The notes below the pieces were generated by a model. That model was not told the DNA's origin and searched no databases. It was given only the letters and a program-made list of their open reading frames with translations. The position numbers were made by a program, and so were the translations under genes. From the NCBI GenBank assembly GCA_963773585.1, contig CAVZBR010000001.1, forward strand, positions 124,001-188,000: a stretch of DNA of 64,000 bases, read 5' to 3'. This DNA is from CAVXJN01 sp963773585. Its GTDB lineage: Bacteria; Pseudomonadota; Gammaproteobacteria; JASBUN01. Positions 1 to 8,433 of this stretch are shown piece after piece (positions within the stretch are counted from its first letter, which is position 1; the number at the start of each line of letters is the position of its first letter).

Positions 1-804
1 GGGCGCTACCGCGATGGGATACAGCCCGCACTGTGTGAGTACGATGCTGCGGGGCAGCACGGTGGCGAGCGGACCGACTTGGATCATTTCGATCAGCACG
101 CTGAGTGAGTCGGTTTCGACGGCAATGCGCGGGACGATCGCGCGTTCCAGGCAGTAGCTGTCGATATGGCCGCGCAGCGCAAATTCCCGGTTCAGTAGCA
201 CCAGGGACTCCGCGCCCAGTTCGTGGTCGCTGATCGGTTTTTTCTGACCGGCGCGCGGATTGGCATTGCCGACCGCAAGGCAAAGACTTTCGACAAACAA
301 AATTTTGGTTTGGATTTCGCTGGAGCGCGTCTCAGGCGTCGGCGGCTTGCTGAACGCGATACCGACATCGATCCGATCCTCGGCGATGGCGCTCTCGATT
401 GAGTCCTGCGGCATCTCGGAGGTGGTTACGGTGATGCCGGGATACAGCGAGTTAAATTGGACCAACAACGAACAGGCAAGATAATCCGTGATCGGATTCC
501 AGCCGATGCGCAGTGAGCCGCGACTCAGATCCTGGACGTCGTGAATGGCCCGGGTGCCGGCGTCCAGTTCCCCCCAGGCGCGACGGGCGTGGCGCAAATA
601 GATCTCTCCGGCATCGGTCAGTCGCACAGTGCGTCCCGATCGATCCAGTAATTGCGACTGCAACGATTCCTCCAGTTGTTTGATTTGTTGCGACAAACTT
701 GGTTGAGAGACATGCAAGGCTTCTGCGGCTCGCGTGAAGCTGCGGTACTCGGCAATAGCGAGCAGATATTGAAGCGAGCGCGGGAAGACGACTCTCTGAT
801 GCAT
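1..804 (-). CDS. CynR-like LysR-family transcriptional regulator (3' end cut by window)
   Basis: The reverse strand reads open from an ATG at 804 to the window edge (268 codons, C-terminus missing). Residues 1-60 are a LysR winged helix-turn-helix (AIAEYRSFTRAAEALHVSQP is the recognition region), followed by the effector domain with the family phrase SRGSLRIGW at about 94-102. The effector domain resembles CynR, the activator of the cyanate operon (ESAIAEDRIDVGIAF segment), from memory of that family. It is divergent from the thiocyanate hydrolase operon across a 195-bp gap, so it is probably its activator, sensing thiocyanate, cyanate or a related product. The assignment to LysR is secure; the effector is inferred. 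Confidence 0.9.
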   Translation of the reverse strand, partial: MHQRVVFPRSLQYLLAIAEYRSFTRAAEALHVSQPSLSQQIKQLEESLQSQLLDRSGRTVRLTDAGEIYLRHARRAWGELDAGTRAIHDVQDLSRGSLRIGWNPITDYLACSLLVQFNSLYPGITVTTSEMPQDSIESAIAEDRIDVGIAFSKPPTPETRSSEIQTKILFVESLCLAVGNANPRAGQKKPISDHELGAESLVLLNREFALRGHIDSYCLERAIVPRIAVETDSLSVLIEMIQVGPLATVLPRSIVLTQCGLYPIAVAP

Positions 805-999
805 AGGAAACTCCTACGGGTTCGATAACAACAAAGTCTTAGACTAATGACACCCTGCCTCCTAGATTACACTCATCGCCACCCACAGAGCACCGGAAAG
901 TGAAGTCAAACTTTCAAAGTTGCGAATGTACTAACTCACTAATGTTTACCGCCCCGAAGCCCGTCAGCTACGCGATTCGTTATTAGAGGAGTCGAGAGA
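805..999. promoter_or_regulatory. Divergent promoter region with LysR-type operator candidate
   Basis: This gap separates the divergent LysR gene and scnB. It contains an inverted repeat GAAAGT-N8-ACTTTC at 896-915 that overlaps a perfect palindrome AACTTTCAAAGTT at 909-921. LysR regulators bind such dyads upstream of the divergent target. A good ribosome binding site GAGGAG lies at 985-990, ten bases before the scnB ATG. I could not pick convincing -35/-10 boxes. Confidence 0.55.
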
Positions 1000-1431
1000 A
1001 TGGCAGCGTCCACTAGACAACAATTTATGCGGCATTTAGATATTGTCGGCCAACTGCAGCCGGCCTACCACCAGCCAACGCACGCTCCGTTTCCCGATGC
1101 CATCGACCACGCCCACTACCGCGCGCTGTTGCGGACTGCGCACGACGTCGGTGGCGAGCCGGACATACCGATCGAATGGCACGAGAAGGAAGAAGAACAA
1201 TGGGAACTCAATACGTTTGCGACGTGTGAGTGTTTGGCTTGGCGTGGGGTATGGAACGCCGAGGAGCGCCGCAGACGGCAGAACGTTGACGTCGGGCAGA
1301 CCCAGTATCTCGGCCTTCCGTATTACGGGCGCTGGCTGTTGACGGCCGCGCGCATCATGGTGGACAAGCAATTCATCACGCTGACCGAGTTGATGACCAA
1401 GATTGACGAGGTGCAAAAGCGCCATGAGTAA
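1000..1431 (+). CDS. scnB: Thiocyanate hydrolase beta subunit
   Basis: This is a 143-residue protein related to the N-terminal half of nitrile hydratase beta chains; the beta subunit of Thiobacillus thioparus thiocyanate hydrolase is of similar size (about 157 residues). It lacks metal-ligand cysteines, as expected for the structural beta chain. The order scnB-scnA-scnC is that of the described operon, and the gene overlaps scnA by 8 bases, so translation is coupled. The enzyme (alpha-beta-gamma heterotrimers assembling into a dodecamer) converts thiocyanate plus water to carbonyl sulfide and ammonia. Start chosen for the GAGGAG site upstream. The alternative, a split nitrile hydratase, is disfavoured by the three-gene layout. 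Confidence 0.85.
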   Translation: MAASTRQQFMRHLDIVGQLQPAYHQPTHAPFPDAIDHAHYRALLRTAHDVGGEPDIPIEWHEKEEEQWELNTFATCECLAWRGVWNAEERRRRQNVDVGQTQYLGLPYYGRWLLTAARIMVDKQFITLTELMTKIDEVQKRHE

Positions 1432-1792
1432 CGCTGAACATGATCGATTTCATCACGCGAAGAAGGCGACTGGCATCGGCGATCCGCAGTGTTTCAAGGG
1501 CGAAGCCGGCAAACCCAAGTTCAAGATTGGTGACCAAGTCCGAGTCAAGAACTTGCCGGATCTGTTCTACACGCGCTGCCAGATGTATACCCGCGGCGCC
1601 GTCGGCGAGATCACCGAAGTGGTCTATGAAAGTCCCGCTGCAGAAGATGAGGCATGGGACAACACGGACAGTCCGGAATGGTTCTATAGCATCGTTTTTC
1701 GCCAAAAAGAGCTTTGGCCTGAGTATTCCGATGTGTACGACAACGACACGCTGGAAACTGAATTGTCCGAACGCTGGTTGGAGCGCGCCTGA
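1424..1792 (+). CDS. scnA: Thiocyanate hydrolase alpha subunit
   Basis: This 122-residue chain matches the C-terminal half of nitrile hydratase beta, which is what the thiocyanate hydrolase alpha subunit is. The central segment FKIGDQVRVKNLPDLFYTRC is the SH3-like barrel typical of that region, where nitrile hydratases read GDxVRV. The known subunit is about 126 residues, so this one is full length. The ATG at 1424 lies within the last codons of scnB; a start seven codons upstream is possible but the overlap argues for 1424. It forms the non-catalytic scaffold around the gamma chain. Confidence 0.85.
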   Translation: MSNAEHDRFHHAKKATGIGDPQCFKGEAGKPKFKIGDQVRVKNLPDLFYTRCQMYTRGAVGEITEVVYESPAAEDEAWDNTDSPEWFYSIVFRQKELWPEYSDVYDNDTLETELSERWLERA

Positions 1793-1831
1793 CCGGCGAC
1801 CGGGCCGCGAACCTAGAAGGGGTGAATTGAG

Positions 1832-2533
1832 ATGAACGACGAGCATAAACCAGCACCAATGGTCGACGAAGTGAGCGATTTCGAGGTGCTCGAGGTGGCT
1901 GTTCGCGAGCTGGCGATCGAAAAGGGGCTGTTTTCGGCCGAGGATCACAGACGCTGGACTGAGTATGTACATTCCCTGGGCCCGTTGCCTGCCGCGCGAC
2001 TCGTCGCCAAAGCATGGCTGGATCCGGAGTTCAAAAAGCTGGCGGTCAAGGACGGGGTCAAAGCGAGCCTCGAGGTCGGCGTCGATTGGATCAATAGTCC
2101 CCCCACCGGTTTCGGTACGCCGAGCGATTACTGCAACCTGCGCGTGCTCGAAGATACCCCGAAGCTGAAACATGTGGTCGTTTGCACGCTGTGCTCGTGC
2201 TATCCACGGCCCATCTTAGGCCAATCGCCCGAATGGTATCGCACGCCCAACTACCGGCGCCGACTGGTTCGCTGGCCGCGGCAAGTACTGTCGGAGTTCG
2301 GTCTTCAGCTTCCAGAGGATGTGGAGATCAGAGTGGCGGACTCCAATCAGAAGACCCGCTATATGGTGATGCCAGTGCGCCCCGAGGGAACCGATGGTTG
2401 GAGCGAGGACCAGCTGGCCGAGATCGTCACCCGGGACTGTCTGATCGGCGTAGCGGTGCCCAAACCAGGCGTGACCTCCAACGCCGAACGTCCGGTTCAT
2501 CCTGCGGTTCATCCTGTGCAGCACGACCATTGA
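1832..2533 (+). CDS. scnC: Thiocyanate hydrolase gamma (cobalt-binding catalytic) subunit
   Basis: This 233-residue protein is homologous to nitrile hydratase alpha chains and holds the metal claw VCTLCSCYP, with C118, C121, S122 and C123 as ligands. The threonine in CTLC is typical of cobalt rather than iron enzymes of the family. In the family the second and third cysteines are oxidised to sulfinic and sulfenic acids. The length is close to the known gamma subunit (about 243 residues). A ribosome binding site AAGGGGTG precedes the start. The 3' end carries a short His/Pro-rich tail (residues 221-233). With scnB and scnA it makes thiocyanate hydrolase. Confidence 0.93.
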   Translation: MNDEHKPAPMVDEVSDFEVLEVAVRELAIEKGLFSAEDHRRWTEYVHSLGPLPAARLVAKAWLDPEFKKLAVKDGVKASLEVGVDWINSPPTGFGTPSDYCNLRVLEDTPKLKHVVVCTLCSCYPRPILGQSPEWYRTPNYRRRLVRWPRQVLSEFGLQLPEDVEIRVADSNQKTRYMVMPVRPEGTDGWSEDQLAEIVTRDCLIGVAVPKPGVTSNAERPVHPAVHPVQHDH

Positions 2534-2543
2534 GGAATAGCCC

Positions 2544-2918
2544 ATGACCACGAACGACGAGCGCTACGATTTGCAAGGTCTGGACCGAGGGCCGGTCCCG
2601 CTGCTCGAGACGATCCGCAGCAAAGGCCGAGTCTGGGAAGCACTGGCCGCGCAGTACGGCGTCACCAATCCGGATCCGCCCTGGAAAGTCAATCTCGAGG
2701 CGACCTGCGACATGCTTGCGGCCGGGACTTGTGCACTACCGGTGCTGGAGCGTCGCTGGGAAGAGGACGAACTATCCGAAGATCTGTACGCAGACGTTCC
2801 GTTCCCGGAGCGCCAACTCCTGGCCTTGGCCCACAGCATGCTGCGGCGGGGCTTGATCGACGAGGCGGAGCTGGCGCGCCGCATGCAAGACGTGGATCAA
2901 CGGCTCAATAGCGAGTGA
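2544..2918 (+). CDS. P15K-like accessory protein of thiocyanate hydrolase
   Basis: This 124-residue acidic protein starts 10 bases after scnC. It looks like a nitrile hydratase beta N-terminal domain and shares layout with ScnB (a MLRRGLIDEAELARRM segment near the C-terminus against MVDKQFITLTELMTKI in ScnB). In T. thioparus a 15-kDa protein, P15K, encoded next to scnBAC promotes cobalt incorporation into the gamma subunit, and nitrile hydratases use similar self-subunit-swapping chaperones. Position and size fit that role; the function here is inferred from them. Confidence 0.7.
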   Translation: MTTNDERYDLQGLDRGPVPLLETIRSKGRVWEALAAQYGVTNPDPPWKVNLEATCDMLAAGTCALPVLERRWEEDELSEDLYADVPFPERQLLALAHSMLRRGLIDEAELARRMQDVDQRLNSE

Positions 2919-3133
2919 GTTTACATCGAACCTCATACCACCTCGCTGTACGTGCCATCTACGCGAAATTCCGGGGCACGTGATGCTACGGAAAGTAAAT
3001 TCCGGTTATCCGTTGGATTGCGCGACCGGTGCAAATGCGGATAGGACGCTACAGTTACTAATACGTCGTTCCAACACGTACGCAACGGGACGGCCGAGCT
3101 GTTACCCACCTTCACCGATTAGGAATTGATTCA
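2919..3133. other. Intergenic spacer between scn genes and ABC transporter
   Basis: About 215 bases hold no plausible gene. A separate promoter for the transporter could lie here, but I see no clear terminator or boxes. AGGAA at 3121-3125 is the ribosome binding site for the next gene. Confidence 0.4.
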
Positions 3134-4027
3134 ATGTCAGTTCGCGGCGTAAATATCAGGATCGACAATTTGACCCACCGATACAGTGGCAAAGGGCCAT
3201 TGACATTCGACCGGGTGAGCATCGAGGCCGACCCAGGGGAGTCTTTGGTGATCATCGGCCGTTCTGGCTGCGGAAAATCGACTCTGCTGCACATCGTGGC
3301 CGGTTTGTTGTCACCGTCCGGCGGATCGGTCTTCTTCGACGATAAGCGGGTCGAGGGCCCTTCGTCACGTTGGGTGATGATGTTTCAAGCGCCTCACTTG
3401 TTTCCCTGGATGCGCGTGTCGCAGAACGTCGGTGTCGGTCTGCGCTTTGCGCACTGGCCCGAAAAGAAGGTTCGCGCGCGTGTCGACGAAGTATTGGAGC
3501 TCGTCGATCTCCAGGAATACGCCAACAACAATGTCCAGGATCTCTCCGGTGGACAGCAGCAACGGGTGGCGCTTGCGCGCTCGCTGGTCATGGAGCCCGA
3601 ATTGCTGCTCCTCGACGAGCCCTTCTCGGCACTGGACGCCTTCACCCGGGCGAGCTTGCAGAGAGACGTGCGCTCCATTGCCAAGGAGATCGGCATCAAC
3701 CTGGTGATGGTCACCCACGACATCGATGAGGCCGTGCTCATGGCCGATCGCGCGCTGGTGATGGCGGGCTCTCCCGGCAAGATCCATGACGAGATCGACG
3801 TCGAGCTGCCCGATCCACGCGACCGCGAAGACCCTGCGATCCAGCAGATGCGCGCGTACATCATGACCGCCTTTCACAAGGCCGCCGGTACGCCCGGCGC
3901 CAAGAACGGCTCCGAAGAGGCGAAGCCCGCGCGTGCGGAGCGCATCGCCGCTGCCGACAACGCAAGCAAAGGTGCCCCCAAACCTCGCATTGTCGGCGGT
4001 GCTGCGCCTTCCGGGCACCCGAGCTAG
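3134..4027 (+). CDS. ABC transporter ATP-binding protein, nitrate/sulfonate/taurine type
   Basis: A 297-residue ATPase of the TauB/SsuB/NrtD family that powers import through the two permeases downstream. It has Walker A GRSGCGKST (42-50), Q-loop MMFQAPHLFPWM, signature LSGGQQQ (136-142), Walker B ELLLLDEP and the switch histidine in VTHDIDEA. The last 50 residues are an alanine/lysine-rich tail without obvious domain. An AGGAA ribosome binding site sits 8 bases before the ATG. Neighbouring thiocyanate hydrolase genes suggest thiocyanate, or a related small sulfur or nitrogen anion, as the cargo; that is inference. Confidence 0.92.
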   Translation: MSVRGVNIRIDNLTHRYSGKGPLTFDRVSIEADPGESLVIIGRSGCGKSTLLHIVAGLLSPSGGSVFFDDKRVEGPSSRWVMMFQAPHLFPWMRVSQNVGVGLRFAHWPEKKVRARVDEVLELVDLQEYANNNVQDLSGGQQQRVALARSLVMEPELLLLDEPFSALDAFTRASLQRDVRSIAKEIGINLVMVTHDIDEAVLMADRALVMAGSPGKIHDEIDVELPDPRDREDPAIQQMRAYIMTAFHKAAGTPGAKNGSEEAKPARAERIAAADNASKGAPKPRIVGGAAPSGHPS

Positions 4028-4146
4028 GTCGCGCAACCGTGGCGACTTCGGTTCTGAGCCCCTACAAGCCCTGTCCGGTTTAGAGCAAACAACCATACGC
4101 CTGGACAACCGGGCGAACTACCGATGGTCACCGCGGGAGGAATCCG

Positions 4147-5529
4147 ATGAAGACGAAGAAACGAGACGATCACGAGCCCGTCGATCTACGCCGGCCCCCA
4201 AGAGATCCCGATATCACCGATGGCGCGCCAGACCCGAAGATGGTGGCCGATTACGACCCGAAGGACCCCCGCAGTGGAATCCGCGCATTGATGGGAATGG
4301 GTGCTGGCATAGAGCAACCCGGCCTTATCGATCACGGTGCCGCCATCGACCGGCGCACCTTCCTGAAGGCCGGAGCGCTCGCCGGCGTGGGTGGTCTGTT
4401 CCCTTGGACTCGGGTATTCGCCGATAAGCCCAAGGACGAGGTGGTGCGCGTCGGTTACATCCCCATCACCGATGCGGCCGCATTGCTGATCGCATTCGAC
4501 AAGGGGTTCTACAAGAACAACGGTCTCGACGCCGCGCGTCCCGAGCTGCACCGGGGCTGGACGCCACTGGTGGAGGCCTTTCAGGCGCACAAACACAATC
4601 TCGCCCATCTGCTGAACCCCATTCCGCTTTGGATGCGCTACAACAGCGGGTTTCCCATCAAGATCACGGCCTGGGACCACACCAATGGTTCGGCCTGCGT
4701 GGTCGGTAGGCATACGGGTGCCAAGAGCTTCAAGGATTTCGGCGGCATGCAGGTGGCGGTGCCTTGGTGGTATTCCAACCATAATCTCATTCTGCAGATC
4801 TTCCTGCGGGATGCGGGAATCACGCCGGTGATCCGTCCGCAGGATGCGAAGCTCGCGCCCAACGAGTGCAACCTGGTTGTCCTGGCCCCGCCGGACATGC
4901 CGCCGGCAATTGCATCGAGAAAGATCGATGCCTATATCGTCGCCGAACCGTTCAATTCACTGGGTGAGCTTAAGGCAGGTGCGAAGGTTTTGCGCTTCAC
5001 CGGTGACTTCTGGAAAGGGCATCCGTGCTGCGTAGTGGTGATGCACGAAGCAGATACCGAGGATCCAAACCGAGCGGCGTGGGCCCAGGCGGTCATGGAT
5101 TCTGTGGTTGAGGCGCAATTGTGGATCGCCCAGAACCGTCATGAGGCGGCCCGCCGGCTTTCCCGTGATGGCGGCAACTACCTGCCGTTCCCGGTCGAGG
5201 TGGTCGAACGGGCGATGAACTTTTACGACCCGGCCTATTACAAAAATCCAGATGCCATCAAGCACATCCAATGGGGTCAGAGCCGGATCAACATGCAAGG
5301 CTGGCCATACGAGTCGGCTACACGGGTGGTGGCCGATCAGCTGCGGCAGGCGCTGGTGACCGGTGACAAGTCCTTCCTGGACAAGCTCGAGACCGACTTC
5401 ATTGTCAAAGATCTGGTCAATTACACCTTCATCAAGAAGGCGCTCGAGAAGCATCCGGCCTGGACCAAGGATCTTAGTGTCCCTCAATCCGGCGATCCCT
5501 TCGTTCGGGAGGAGGTCATGGTGATATGA
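4147..5529 (+). CDS. ABC transporter substrate-binding protein with Tat signal
   Basis: This 460-residue protein belongs to the SsuA/TauA/NrtA periplasmic binding family (VVRVGYIPITDAAALLIAFD marks the start of the mature domain). It carries a twin-arginine signal DRRTFLK at residues 68-74 followed by a hydrophobic stretch to about 92. The Tat motif is preceded by a 67-residue hydrophilic leader, much longer than usual; the GGGAGGAA ribosome binding site just before 4147 supports that start. The gene overlaps the first permease by four bases. It should deliver the substrate to the importer; thiocyanate is a candidate from context. Confidence 0.88.
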   Translation: MKTKKRDDHEPVDLRRPPRDPDITDGAPDPKMVADYDPKDPRSGIRALMGMGAGIEQPGLIDHGAAIDRRTFLKAGALAGVGGLFPWTRVFADKPKDEVVRVGYIPITDAAALLIAFDKGFYKNNGLDAARPELHRGWTPLVEAFQAHKHNLAHLLNPIPLWMRYNSGFPIKITAWDHTNGSACVVGRHTGAKSFKDFGGMQVAVPWWYSNHNLILQIFLRDAGITPVIRPQDAKLAPNECNLVVLAPPDMPPAIASRKIDAYIVAEPFNSLGELKAGAKVLRFTGDFWKGHPCCVVVMHEADTEDPNRAAWAQAVMDSVVEAQLWIAQNRHEAARRLSRDGGNYLPFPVEVVERAMNFYDPAYYKNPDAIKHIQWGQSRINMQGWPYESATRVVADQLRQALVTGDKSFLDKLETDFIVKDLVNYTFIKKALEKHPAWTKDLSVPQSGDPFVREEVMVI

Positions 5530-6359
5530 ACGTAGTCGCGCCCCCGGTCCGCGAGAGGTCTGCAGTCAGCCGCATTGGAACCCGTGGGGCGCGACATATC
5601 GCCTTCGGCATCCTGGGTCTGCTTGCGTTGGGGATCATCTGGCAGCTCGGTACGTGGTACCTGGTGAGCCAACCCCAGACCGCGGCATTCGGAGACTTCG
5701 GCCCGATCCCGACGCTCACGTCGTTCCCCCGGCTATGGGAGCAAGGCAGAATCCAGGAGGCTATTTACGCCAGCCTTGTGCAGCGCCTCGGTTACGGTCT
5801 TCTGATCGCGACGCTGATCGGCATTCCTGTCGGGATTCTGGTGGGGCGCAGCAAGCGGTTTCGCAATATCAGTCACTCGCCGTTCCAGTTCATCCGCATG
5901 GTAAGCCCCCTGGCATGGATGCCGCTTGCGGTCATCGTATTTCCCCTGTGGGATCAGGCGATCATCTATCTGATCGTCATCGCTGCAGTCTGGCCGATCA
6001 TATACTCGACCGCCGCAGGCCTGTCCAAGGTCGATCCGGCTTGGTACAAGGTGGCGAAAAACCTTGGCGCCAAGCGTACCCACATCCTCAAGGACATCAT
6101 TCTGCCGGCCATCACGTTCGACATCCTCAGCGGCATGCGCCTCTCGCTGGGCGTGGCCTGGATCGTGCTCGTGCCGGCGGAAATGCTCGGAGTCACCTCA
6201 GGACTGGGCTACGCCATCAAGGATGCGCGCGAGACCGTGGACTACAGCTATCTCACGGCAATGGTGCTCACCATCGGCTTCATCGGCTTCGCACTCGACA
6301 GCATCTTTGTGTGGTTGATCAATCGCTACAGCTGGTATCACCGGAGGACGGCAAGATGA
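5526..6359 (+). CDS. ABC transporter permease 1
   Basis: A 277-residue inner-membrane permease of the SsuC/TauC/NrtB family with about six hydrophobic segments. The coupling loop, which contacts the ATPase, reads NLGAKRTHILKDIILPA around residues 178-194. It starts inside the stop of the binding-protein gene (ATGA overlap) and ends in the ATGA that starts the next small ORF, so the whole set is translationally coupled. Confidence 0.9.
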   Translation: MNVVAPPVRERSAVSRIGTRGARHIAFGILGLLALGIIWQLGTWYLVSQPQTAAFGDFGPIPTLTSFPRLWEQGRIQEAIYASLVQRLGYGLLIATLIGIPVGILVGRSKRFRNISHSPFQFIRMVSPLAWMPLAVIVFPLWDQAIIYLIVIAAVWPIIYSTAAGLSKVDPAWYKVAKNLGAKRTHILKDIILPAITFDILSGMRLSLGVAWIVLVPAEMLGVTSGLGYAIKDARETVDYSYLTAMVLTIGFIGFALDSIFVWLINRYSWYHRRTAR

Positions 6360-6496
6360 GCGTCAGAACCTGTCATCGCCGCACCGATTCACGCGCCGAC
6401 CCATCGCAAGCTCAAGGTGACGGCATGCGCCGCGACGCCGTGATCGAGACCACTCTCTGTGCGCCGGCCCATCTGGCGAGGAAGGCTGACCTGTGA
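6356..6496 (+). CDS. Translationally coupled 46-residue protein of unknown function
   Basis: A short ORF lies exactly between the two permease genes. Its ATG overlaps the upstream stop (ATGA at 6356-6359) and its stop overlaps the downstream GTG (GTGA at 6493-6496). It has a strong ribosome binding site GGAGGA at 6343-6348, seven bases before the ATG. The product is basic, contains two cysteines (residues 6 and 35) and has no membrane segment or recognised domain. It could be a real small protein or merely a translated relay that keeps the second permease coupled. I do not recognise it. Confidence 0.55.
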   Translation: MSVRTCHRRTDSRADPSQAQGDGMRRDAVIETTLCAPAHLARKADL

Positions 6497-7332
6497 GCAC
6501 TGTATCTCCCGTCATACGCGCCAGCGGATCCGATAGCTTTGCACTGATCAAGAATTGGGTCGGCACAGGCGGAAAGAAGGCTTTCAACTTTACCGCCGGC
6601 ATGCTCGTACTGCTCGTGCTCTGGTGGTTGGGAATTTGGTTTGTAACCAGCGACCCCACGATGGCCTACTTCGGCGACTTCGCACCACAACGTGCGATCC
6701 TCGACGGGATCCCGGCGATGTGGCACTACGGAACGCTGCAGGCCGGACTTCAGGCGAGCGGCTACCGCCTGGGCATGGGCATATTGCTCGCGATCGCGAT
6801 CGGCGTCCCGGTCGGTATTTTCATCGGCCGAAGCAAGCTGTTCGGCGACGTCACGCACCTGCCGTTTCAGATGCTGCGCATGGTCAGCCCGTTGGCCTGG
6901 GAACCGATCGCCGTTATCGCCTTTGCCGAGTGGAATCATGCAATCATCTTCCTGATTACCATCGGCGCGGTGTGGCCGGTCATGTTCGCGACCGCGGCCG
7001 GCATGGCCAAAATCGATCCGGCCTGGTTCAAAGTGGGACGTAATCTCGGCGCCAAACCCCACCACGTCTTGTCCAAGATCATTTTGCCCGCGGTTTCCTT
7101 CGATGTGCTCACCGGCATCCGGCTAGCATTGGGCGTGGCTTGGATTGTACTGATCCCCGCAGAGTTCTTCGGTACCAGGTCCGGCATCGGCTACACGCTC
7201 GAGAACGCGCGCGAAAATCTGGCCTATGACGAGCTAATGGGCATGATCGTAGTGATCGGATTAATCGGTTATATCCTCGACAGCATTCTGGTGTATCTGC
7301 TCAATCGTGCGAACTGGGTACACGAGTCGTGA
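6493..7332 (+). CDS. ABC transporter permease 2
   Basis: A 279-residue permease paralogous to the first, with the same order of hydrophobic segments and coupling loop NLGAKPHHVLSKIILPA. It begins with GTG behind an AGGAAGG ribosome binding site at 6479-6485. Two different permeases imply a heterodimeric channel, whereas most family members use a homodimer of one. The gene is followed by 90 bases before the cobalt transporter genes. Confidence 0.9.
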   Translation: MSTVSPVIRASGSDSFALIKNWVGTGGKKAFNFTAGMLVLLVLWWLGIWFVTSDPTMAYFGDFAPQRAILDGIPAMWHYGTLQAGLQASGYRLGMGILLAIAIGVPVGIFIGRSKLFGDVTHLPFQMLRMVSPLAWEPIAVIAFAEWNHAIIFLITIGAVWPVMFATAAGMAKIDPAWFKVGRNLGAKPHHVLSKIILPAVSFDVLTGIRLALGVAWIVLIPAEFFGTRSGIGYTLENARENLAYDELMGMIVVIGLIGYILDSILVYLLNRANWVHES

Positions 7333-7422
7333 AACAGATGCCGGAGAGGGGTTTGCGTTCCATGTTATGTCGAGCTGAGACGGAGAGGGCTCGCGGTGAG
7401 CCACAAGCAGGAGGAGGAAAAC

Positions 7423-7602
7423 ATGCACAGTCTAAGCACAGTCATCGCCGTTCCCGGCGTTCGAGTCTCCAAGGTTATGCAGCTTGCCGGCGCATTTCTT
7501 CTCGGTACGGTAATCCTATACGGTGCAGCCTTTGCGCAGACACCGGCGGTGCATAACGCGGCGCACGACATGCGCCACTCCCAAGGTTTTCCCTGCCACT
7601 GA
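7423..7602 (+). CDS. cbtB: CbtB-type cobalt transporter small subunit, copy 1
   Basis: A 59-residue protein with one membrane helix (about residues 15-33) and the CbtB C-terminal signature HDMRHSQGFPCH, whose His and Cys residues are probable metal ligands. The start at 7423 is set by the AGGAGGA site just upstream; a longer GTG start at 7396 is less likely. It precedes cbtA by 20 bases. CbtAB are predicted cobalt transporters, usually under B12 control; here the likely client is the cobalt enzyme thiocyanate hydrolase upstream. Confidence 0.88.
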   Translation: MHSLSTVIAVPGVRVSKVMQLAGAFLLGTVILYGAAFAQTPAVHNAAHDMRHSQGFPCH

Positions 7603-7621
7603 GCCGCTGGAGGTTCCCGCC

Positions 7622-8422
7622 ATGTTATTTCGCCAAGTCGTGTTGTACGGCCTGTTGGTCGGCGCTGCATGCGGATTGCTGCTGACCGCAGCGCAAGCAT
7701 GGCAGGTGGTCCCGATTATAAAAAGCGCCGAGGGTTTCGAGCACGAGGCGGACGATGCGGCTGCGGCGCATACGCACCTGCACGCAACCACCGTCGCAGG
7801 CCACGGTCATGAGGCGCATGAACATGACGCAGATGCGTGGAAACCCGCCGACGGCGTGCAACGCACTGGCTTTACACTGCTGGCCAACGTGCTGATCGCG
7901 ATCGGCTTGGCGCTGGTTCTCCTGCCCATCATGATTGCATCGCGCAAGAACGGCACGGCTGGCCCGCTCGGCTGGCGTCACGGTCTGCTGTGGGGCGCAG
8001 CGGGATACGCGGTGTTCTTCTTGGCGCCGTCGCTTGGCATGCCTCCGGAGATTCCCGGCGCCGCCGCGGCACCCTTGGATGCCCGTCAAGGTTGGTGGCT
8101 GCTGACAGTGGTCTGCACTGCGGGCGGTCTGGCCGGTGCCGCTTTCGGTAAATCGCCGTGGCGTTGGTTTGCGCTGGTGCTGCTGCTGGTGCCGCATTTG
8201 GTGGGTGCGCCGCAGTCGGCGGTGGAACCGTTTACCGGCCAGTCGCCCGAAGCCGCCGCCGAACTTGTCGATCTCGCGCACCGGTTCATCGGCGCGACGT
8301 CCATCGCCAATGCCTTATTTTGGCTCGCGCTGGGATTAGGCTCAGTGTGGGCCGTCAAACGGGTCGTTGCACCGTCCGCAACCTCCACCATGTCAAGCTC
8401 GGCTTTAAGCCACAGGAGCTAG
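7622..8422 (+). CDS. cbtA: CbtA-type cobalt transporter large subunit
   Basis: A 266-residue membrane protein with an N-terminal helix, a histidine-rich loop (residues 38-63, including HTHLH, GHGHEAHEH) and about five further membrane helices, the layout of CbtA. The His-rich loop is a plausible cobalt-gathering segment. It lies between two cbtB copies in the same direction, with short gaps, so the three form one unit. Cobalt specificity is known from genome-context prediction for the family rather than from this sequence. Confidence 0.88.
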   Translation: MLFRQVVLYGLLVGAACGLLLTAAQAWQVVPIIKSAEGFEHEADDAAAAHTHLHATTVAGHGHEAHEHDADAWKPADGVQRTGFTLLANVLIAIGLALVLLPIMIASRKNGTAGPLGWRHGLLWGAAGYAVFFLAPSLGMPPEIPGAAAAPLDARQGWWLLTVVCTAGGLAGAAFGKSPWRWFALVLLLVPHLVGAPQSAVEPFTGQSPEAAAELVDLAHRFIGATSIANALFWLALGLGSVWAVKRVVAPSATSTMSSSALSHRS

Positions 8423-8433
8423 GAGAGACTGTC

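Noticed and set aside
1000..2918. Nitrile hydratase operon
   Set aside because: The beta chain is split into two genes and the layout equals scnBAC plus P15K; nitrile hydratases have one beta gene and usually an amidase neighbour, absent here.
7333..7422. Cobalamin riboswitch upstream of cbtB
   Set aside because: Only 90 bases separate the genes and I do not see the conserved B12-box; the space is too short for a full riboswitch.
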